From the NCBI RefSeq assembly GCF_002269385.1, contig NZ_CP022957.1:3897001-3961000 (forward strand): 64,000 bases of DNA, in the 5' to 3' direction. Of this stretch, positions 59,872 through 64,000 are shown in pieces (within the stretch, counting starts at the first letter, position 1; each line of letters opens with the position of its first letter). The position numbers and the translations under genes were made by a program. This DNA is from Maribacter cobaltidurans (lineage in GTDB: Bacteria; Bacteroidota; Bacteroidia; Flavobacteriales; Flavobacteriaceae). A model generated the notes under the pieces. The model ran no database searches. It was not told where the DNA came from and worked only from the letters and a program-made list of their open reading frames with translations.

Positions 59872-61284
59872 TTACTCCTTCTCCCATTCCGTATGGAAAA
59901 TACCTTCCCTGTCCAATCGCTCGTAGGTGTGCGACCCAAAATAATCCCGCTGCGCCTGTATAAGGTTCAAAGGCAACCTACTAGAAGTATAAGCATCAAA
60001 ATATGTTAAAGAATTGGAAAGTCCTGGCAATGGAATCCCGTTTTTGGCTCCAAAAGCCACTAATTCACGAGCTGAATCCACCGTGCCCTGTACCTTTTTT
60101 ACAAAAGTGGGGGACAACAATAGGTTGGGTAATGAATCATCGGCTCTAAAAGCTTCGGTAATATCGGCCAAAAGACCGGCCCTAATGATACATCCTGCCC
60201 GCCAAATTTTCGCGATTTCGGCAATATCCAATTCATAGCCATATTCCCTTGAGGCATCGGCGAGCTGATGTAGACCTTGTGCATAGGTCATAATAAAGGA
60301 AAAATACAGGGCCTCTTCCGTCATTTTCTCCAATGGGCCCTTGTTCATATGTTTTACTGTAGGGCGGTCATAAAGTTCATCGGCCTTTATACGCTCTTCC
60401 TTCAATGCAGATATTTCCCGCATACTTACCGCTACATCAATTGTTGGGACAGGAATACCCAAATCCATGGCGTTCTGGCTGGTCCATTTTCCCGTTCCTT
60501 TTTGCTTGGCCTTATCCAAGATTTTATCCACCAATCGACCATCACCCAAGTCATCCTCCTGTTCAAAAATTTCTGAGGTTATTTCCACCAAGAAAGACTG
60601 TAATCTTCCCGCGTTCCATTTGTGAAACGTAGCATGTAGCTCATCATTGGTATAGTCTCCGCCTTTTTTTAAGACGTCATATATTTCGGAGGTCAATTGC
60701 ATCAACCCATATTCAATACCGTTGTGCACCATTTTTACGTAGTTTCCTGCCGATTTTGGCCCTAAATAGGTCACACAGGGTTCTCCTTGATATTTGGCGG
60801 CAACGGCCTCAAAAATAGGTTTTACATGCTGATAAGCCTCCTTGTTTCCACCGGGCATGATACTTGGTCCCCTTCGGGCTCCTTTGGCACCTCCGGAAAC
60901 GCCGGCTCCAAAAAAGTTAATCCCTTTTTTGGACAAATAGGACTCCCTACGATCGGTATCGGTATAAAAGGAGTTTCCCCCGTCAATAATCAGGTCGCCT
61001 TCATCCAAGTTGGGCAAAAGGCTTTCTATTACGATGTCCACCACTTTACCGGCGGGTACCAATAACATTATTTTTCTAGGCTTGGATAAAGCTTCCAAAA
61101 ACACTTTGTTATCCGTGGATGCATTTACTTTGGAGGTATCACCACCTTCCTTGATCAGGGCGTCCACCTTTTCCTTATCCAAATCATTACCAAAAGCGGT
61201 AAATCCGTTATCGGCAACATTCAGGATAAAATTGCGTCCCATTACACCCAGTCCCACTAGTCCAAAGTCATATTTCTTATCCAT
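59872..61284 (-). CDS. gnd: 6-phosphogluconate dehydrogenase, decarboxylating
   Basis: The 470-residue enzyme oxidises 6-phosphogluconate to ribulose 5-phosphate and CO2 with NADP+. The dinucleotide-binding motif is GLGVMGRNFILNVADNG (about 10-26). Substrate motifs are GVSGGAKGARRGPSIMPGG (about 127-145), KMVHNGIEYGLMQL with the catalytic Lys (about 183) and the C-terminal RDYFGSHTYERLDREG. Length and order match the homodimeric 470-residue type. It is divergent from zwf-pgl, 136 bases apart. A TATTTTTG -7-like box is at 61329-61322 on the minus strand. Confidence 0.95.
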   Translation of the reverse strand: MDKKYDFGLVGLGVMGRNFILNVADNGFTAFGNDLDKEKVDALIKEGGDTSKVNASTDNKVFLEALSKPRKIMLLVPAGKVVDIVIESLLPNLDEGDLIIDGGNSFYTDTDRRESYLSKKGINFFGAGVSGGAKGARRGPSIMPGGNKEAYQHVKPIFEAVAAKYQGEPCVTYLGPKSAGNYVKMVHNGIEYGLMQLTSEIYDVLKKGGDYTNDELHATFHKWNAGRLQSFLVEITSEIFEQEDDLGDGRLVDKILDKAKQKGTGKWTSQNAMDLGIPVPTIDVAVSMREISALKEERIKADELYDRPTVKHMNKGPLEKMTEEALYFSFIMTYAQGLHQLADASREYGYELDIAEIAKIWRAGCIIRAGLLADITEAFRADDSLPNLLLSPTFVKKVQGTVDSARELVAFGAKNGIPLPGLSNSLTYFDAYTSSRLPLNLIQAQRDYFGSHTYERLDREGIFHTEWEKE

Positions 61285-61371
61285 ATAAAAGCGATTTTCT
61301 AATTATTGTATCGGTGAGCCCCAAAAATAAATGAAAATATCCACAATACTTCTTAAGTTATTGCAAACTCA

Positions 61372-61402
61372 TTGGTAGTGGACTTACTTTTCGATACTTT
61401 TA
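61372..61402 (+). promoter_or_regulatory. Possible promoter of zwf-pgl
   Basis: TTG (61372-61374) and TACTTTTA (61395-61402) are spaced by 20 bases. The last base of the -7 box deviates (A for G). The ATG lies 18 bases downstream. Confidence 0.4.
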
Positions 61403-61420
61403 AACTATCAAATTTGAAAC

Positions 61421-62953
61421 ATGAAGAATACAGAAAATCAAATGCTGGTTATTTTTGGAGCTTCCGGTGACTTGACAGCACGAAAACTAGTGCCCGCATT
61501 ATATAACCTATATGAATCTGGTCATTTACCCAAAAACTTTGTGGTATTGGGAGCGAGTAGAAGTGATTTATCTGATGAGGATTTTCGTAAAAAGGTTGTT
61601 CTTGAAAGCAAGTATTTGACGGATAAGATAAAGGATAAAAATAGGGATGGAATCCAAAAGTTTGCCGAAATGTTTTTCTATGAAGATTTGGGCAAGGATT
61701 ACGATGTGGATTATACCCCATTGAGAAAAAGGGTTGGCGACCTTAACGATGAAAAGGGGACCGAAGGGAATATTATGTATTACCTGTCCACACCACCAAC
61801 TTTGTATGAAACCATAGCCAAAAACTTGGCAGATGCCGGTCTCAGTACCCAAAACAATGGTTGGAAGCGCCTGATTGTTGAGAAACCGTTTGGGTATAGC
61901 CTTGAAACAGCAAAAGCTCTTAACAAAGGCCTACAACAGCACTTTTCAGAATCCCAGATTTATAGAATAGACCATTATTTGGGCAAGGAGACCGTTCAAA
62001 ACTTGTTGGTTACCCGTTTTGCCAACAGTATTTTCGAGCCTTTATGGAACAGGAATTATATAGATCATATAGAGATTACCAATGCCGAAAGCGTAGGTGT
62101 GGAAAAACGAGGCGGATATTATGATAAGTCCGGAGCTTTGCGGGATATGTTCCAAAACCATTTATTACAAATCGTATCCCTTATTGTAATGGAACCACCC
62201 ATTGGTGATGGGGCAGAGGAGATACGAAATGAAAAGGTCAAGGCACTAAAATCGCTGCGTGTCATGAAAGATGAAAAGACCCTGCATGATCATACTATTA
62301 GGGCCCAGTATATGGCCTCTGAAATAAATGGGGAAAAAGTAAAGGGTTACCGGGAGGAAGAAGGGGTAGACCCAGAGTCTACAACGGAAACCTATGCGGC
62401 CATCAAATTTTTTGTGGACAATTGGAGATGGAAAGATGTTCCCTTTTATGTTAGAACGGCGAAAAGAATGCCTACTAAAGTGACAGAAGTGGTCATTCAC
62501 TTCAAAACCCCACACCACCAAATATTTAAAGAATCAGGTATTCATAGTAAGGATAATAAATTGATTATCAGGATTCAACCTGATGAAGGAATCCTTATCA
62601 AATTCGGTGTAAAAGTACCTGGTCAAGGGTTTAAAGTAGAACGGGCCAATTTGGATTTTTACTATTCCAGCTTAGTGGAAACCCGTGTTATGGAAGCTTA
62701 TGAAAGGCTCTTGTTGGATGCTATGCAAGGTGATGCCACATTATATGCCAGGGCTGATGAGGTAGAAGCTGCATGGGAATTCGTAGATCCAATTTTGGAC
62801 TATTGGCAGAAGGGAAAGGACGTTCGTATGTACGGCTACCCTTCTGGAACCTGGGGGCCGACGAATGCTGATGATTTAATAGAGGGTATTGGGTTTTGGA
62901 GAAATCCGGGTGAAAACCTTACGGACGACGAGAATTATTGTGTGCTTTGCTAA
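61421..62953 (+). CDS. zwf: Glucose-6-phosphate 1-dehydrogenase
   Basis: The 510-residue enzyme catalyses the first oxidative pentose phosphate step, glucose-6-phosphate to 6-phosphogluconolactone. The NADP-binding loop is GASGDLTARKLVPAL (residues 13-27). The active site is R182-IDHYLGK-189 with the catalytic His, and GGYYDKSGALRDMFQNHLLQ lies about 226-245. The EKPFGYS motif precedes it. First gene of zwf-pgl with a 20-base gap. Confidence 0.96.
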   Translation: MKNTENQMLVIFGASGDLTARKLVPALYNLYESGHLPKNFVVLGASRSDLSDEDFRKKVVLESKYLTDKIKDKNRDGIQKFAEMFFYEDLGKDYDVDYTPLRKRVGDLNDEKGTEGNIMYYLSTPPTLYETIAKNLADAGLSTQNNGWKRLIVEKPFGYSLETAKALNKGLQQHFSESQIYRIDHYLGKETVQNLLVTRFANSIFEPLWNRNYIDHIEITNAESVGVEKRGGYYDKSGALRDMFQNHLLQIVSLIVMEPPIGDGAEEIRNEKVKALKSLRVMKDEKTLHDHTIRAQYMASEINGEKVKGYREEEGVDPESTTETYAAIKFFVDNWRWKDVPFYVRTAKRMPTKVTEVVIHFKTPHHQIFKESGIHSKDNKLIIRIQPDEGILIKFGVKVPGQGFKVERANLDFYYSSLVETRVMEAYERLLLDAMQGDATLYARADEVEAAWEFVDPILDYWQKGKDVRMYGYPSGTWGPTNADDLIEGIGFWRNPGENLTDDENYCVLC

Positions 62954-62973
62954 GCAATTCATTTTGAATATTT

Positions 62974-63690
62974 ATGATGGAATTAAGGATATACAAAGAT
63001 AAAAAGGAAGTCGCGGTTCAATTCTCCAAATACTTGGTTGCGTTTATTGAAAAAAGAGAAGAGGTGCATATTGCATTATCCGGGGGAAGTACACCTAAAA
63101 TAGTTTTTGATGAATTGGCCGATGATTACGCAGAAGATATTGATTGGAAAAAAGTACATCTTTATTGGGGCGATGAACGATGCGTGCCACCAGAGGATGA
63201 CGAAAGCAATTATAAGATGACCGTGGAACATCTACTATCCAAAATAAATATTCCGGAAGGTAATGTACATCGGGTAAGGGGAGAGGATGAACCTTCAAAA
63301 GAAGCGGCACGATATGCTGAAGTTTTGGAAAAACGGCTACCCCAGGCCAATGACATTCCCCAATTTGATTTGGTATTATTGGGTATGGGGGATGATGGGC
63401 ATACCGCTTCCATTTTTCCACATGAAATCCATTTATGGGATTCCGATAAACTTTGTGAAGTTGCCATTCACCCTGAGTCCGGTCAACATAGGGTTACTAT
63501 TACGGGAGAAGTAATTAACAATGCGCAAGAAGTAGCTTTTTTGGTTACGGGAGCAAGTAAATCCGAGAAGGTGAGGATAATTACCCAAAATGAAAAAGAC
63601 AGTGAAGTGTATCCAGCATCCTTGGTACATCCAGAATCAGGAAAATTAGTATGGTTTTTAGACCAAGAGGCGGCATCGGAGATTTCCTAG
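62974..63690 (+). CDS. pgl: 6-phosphogluconolactonase
   Basis: The 238-residue DevB-type lactonase hydrolyses 6-phosphogluconolactone. Motifs are IALSGGSTPKIVFDEL (about 33-48), YWGDERCVPPEDDESN (about 65-80) and LLGMGDDGHTASIFPH (about 134-149) with the catalytic His. Two ATGs (62974 and 62977) begin the gene. Its stop overlaps the stop of the convergent thioesterase (CTAG, 63687-63690). Confidence 0.94.
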   Translation: MMELRIYKDKKEVAVQFSKYLVAFIEKREEVHIALSGGSTPKIVFDELADDYAEDIDWKKVHLYWGDERCVPPEDDESNYKMTVEHLLSKINIPEGNVHRVRGEDEPSKEAARYAEVLEKRLPQANDIPQFDLVLLGMGDDGHTASIFPHEIHLWDSDKLCEVAIHPESGQHRVTITGEVINNAQEVAFLVTGASKSEKVRIITQNEKDSEVYPASLVHPESGKLVWFLDQEAASEIS

Positions 63691-64000
63691 AATTTTAGGT
63701 CAACCATACAGTTTTCATTCTCCAGTTCGTGTATGTACTGCTCTGGGTCAAATTTATACGATTCAAATTTGGTGTCCCGTTGCCGTGCTTCCAATTTTCG
63801 ATATTTGCTTCGGGCAAAACGGCGAATACCTTGTTTGTCCGTCACCAATAAACCTGGTACAGGAACACTTTTGCCGTTTTCATCTTTGGCTACCATGGTA
63901 AAATAGGAGGAATTGCAGTGCTTTTTTTCTCCTGTGGTAATATTTTCTGAATCAACACGGACTCCAACTACCATGGAGGTTTTCCCTGTATAATTTATAG
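63687..64000 (-). CDS. Acyl-CoA thioesterase, hotdog fold (partial, runs off the edge)
   Basis: The frame stays open to the window edge, and the residues before the Met at 63974 (INYTGKTS) fit the family, so the true start lies beyond 64000. The visible part, NYTGKTSMVVGVRVDSENI and NSSYFTMVAKDENGK, is the hotdog sheet of YciA/BFIT-like acyl-CoA thioesterases. KYRKLEARQRDTKFESYKF is the tail. Hydrolyses acyl-CoA to free acid and CoA. The stop overlaps pgl's stop by three bases. Confidence 0.8.
   Translation of the reverse strand, partial: INYTGKTSMVVGVRVDSENITTGEKKHCNSSYFTMVAKDENGKSVPVPGLLVTDKQGIRRFARSKYRKLEARQRDTKFESYKFDPEQYIHELENENCMVDLKF

Noticed and set aside
1..64000. Insertion sequences, phage genes, tRNA or rRNA
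   Set aside because: No transposase, integrase, structural phage protein, cloverleaf or ribosomal RNA sequence was recognised on either strand.

Overview
The window is a chromosomal segment of a marine-type member of the Flavobacteriaceae (Bacteroidota). Several features point there. Putative promoters follow the Bacteroidota pattern TTG-N19/20-TAnnTTTG. Lipoprotein signals are abundant (SCG/SC/AC lipoboxes, one followed by an acidic surface-export-like stretch). There is a type B L31, a carB without its allosteric domain, an ECF sigma factor with a flavobacterial-style partner gene, and almost no Shine-Dalgarno sites. I cannot name the genus from sequence alone. No rRNA, tRNA, CRISPR, transposase or integrase is visible.

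Layout. 1-4.6 kb is an AT-rich accessory block: a frameshifted DUF4062-STAND gene of probable defence type, then two single-gene units encoding membrane proteins. The units are separated by long imperfect inverted repeats that look like attC recombination sites, so the block resembles a cassette array without an integrase. 4.6-11.4 kb holds lipoproteins, a methyltransferase, two coupled amidohydrolases, a CDP-alcohol phosphatidyltransferase and a YdeI-family protein, with an 8-copy 7-bp tandem repeat. 11.5-14.9 kb is one very large lipoprotein (ThuA, glucose/sorbosone dehydrogenase propeller, PKD, cytochrome c and a C-terminal beta domain). 15-25.5 kb is a trehalose module: bifunctional OtsA-OtsB heads a co-directional run with a propeller/SnoaL fusion, an MFS carrier, an M28 peptidase, a 35-residue membrane peptide and an M1 peptidase, and a GH15 hydrolase is divergent from it. 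25.5-35 kb carries a PLP decarboxylase and a MarR-headed fatty acid beta-oxidation operon with an acyl-CoA synthetase next to it.

35-45 kb: purL, a secreted M20 amidohydrolase, an HxlR regulator whose -7 box is flanked by two identical dyads, rsmB, a Ycf48/BNR-like lipoprotein, and an ECF sigma operon. 45-50 kb is an envelope/sugar operon (DUF4199, GT2, phosphohexomutase, MsbA-like ABC exporter), preceded by a second 7-bp tandem array. 50-59.5 kb is core housekeeping: L31, a GlmU-like nucleotidyltransferase, mtaB, a lytic transglycosylase, L34 and carB. 59.5-63.7 kb is the oxidative pentose phosphate pathway: gnd is divergent from zwf-pgl, so all three enzymes from glucose-6-phosphate to ribulose-5-phosphate are together. 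A thioesterase runs off the right edge.

The best candidates for something new are the cassette-like array with its degenerate-P-loop STAND protein at the left edge, the two palindromic operator arrangements (MarR and HxlR), and the unannotated small membrane peptide at 17.2 kb.
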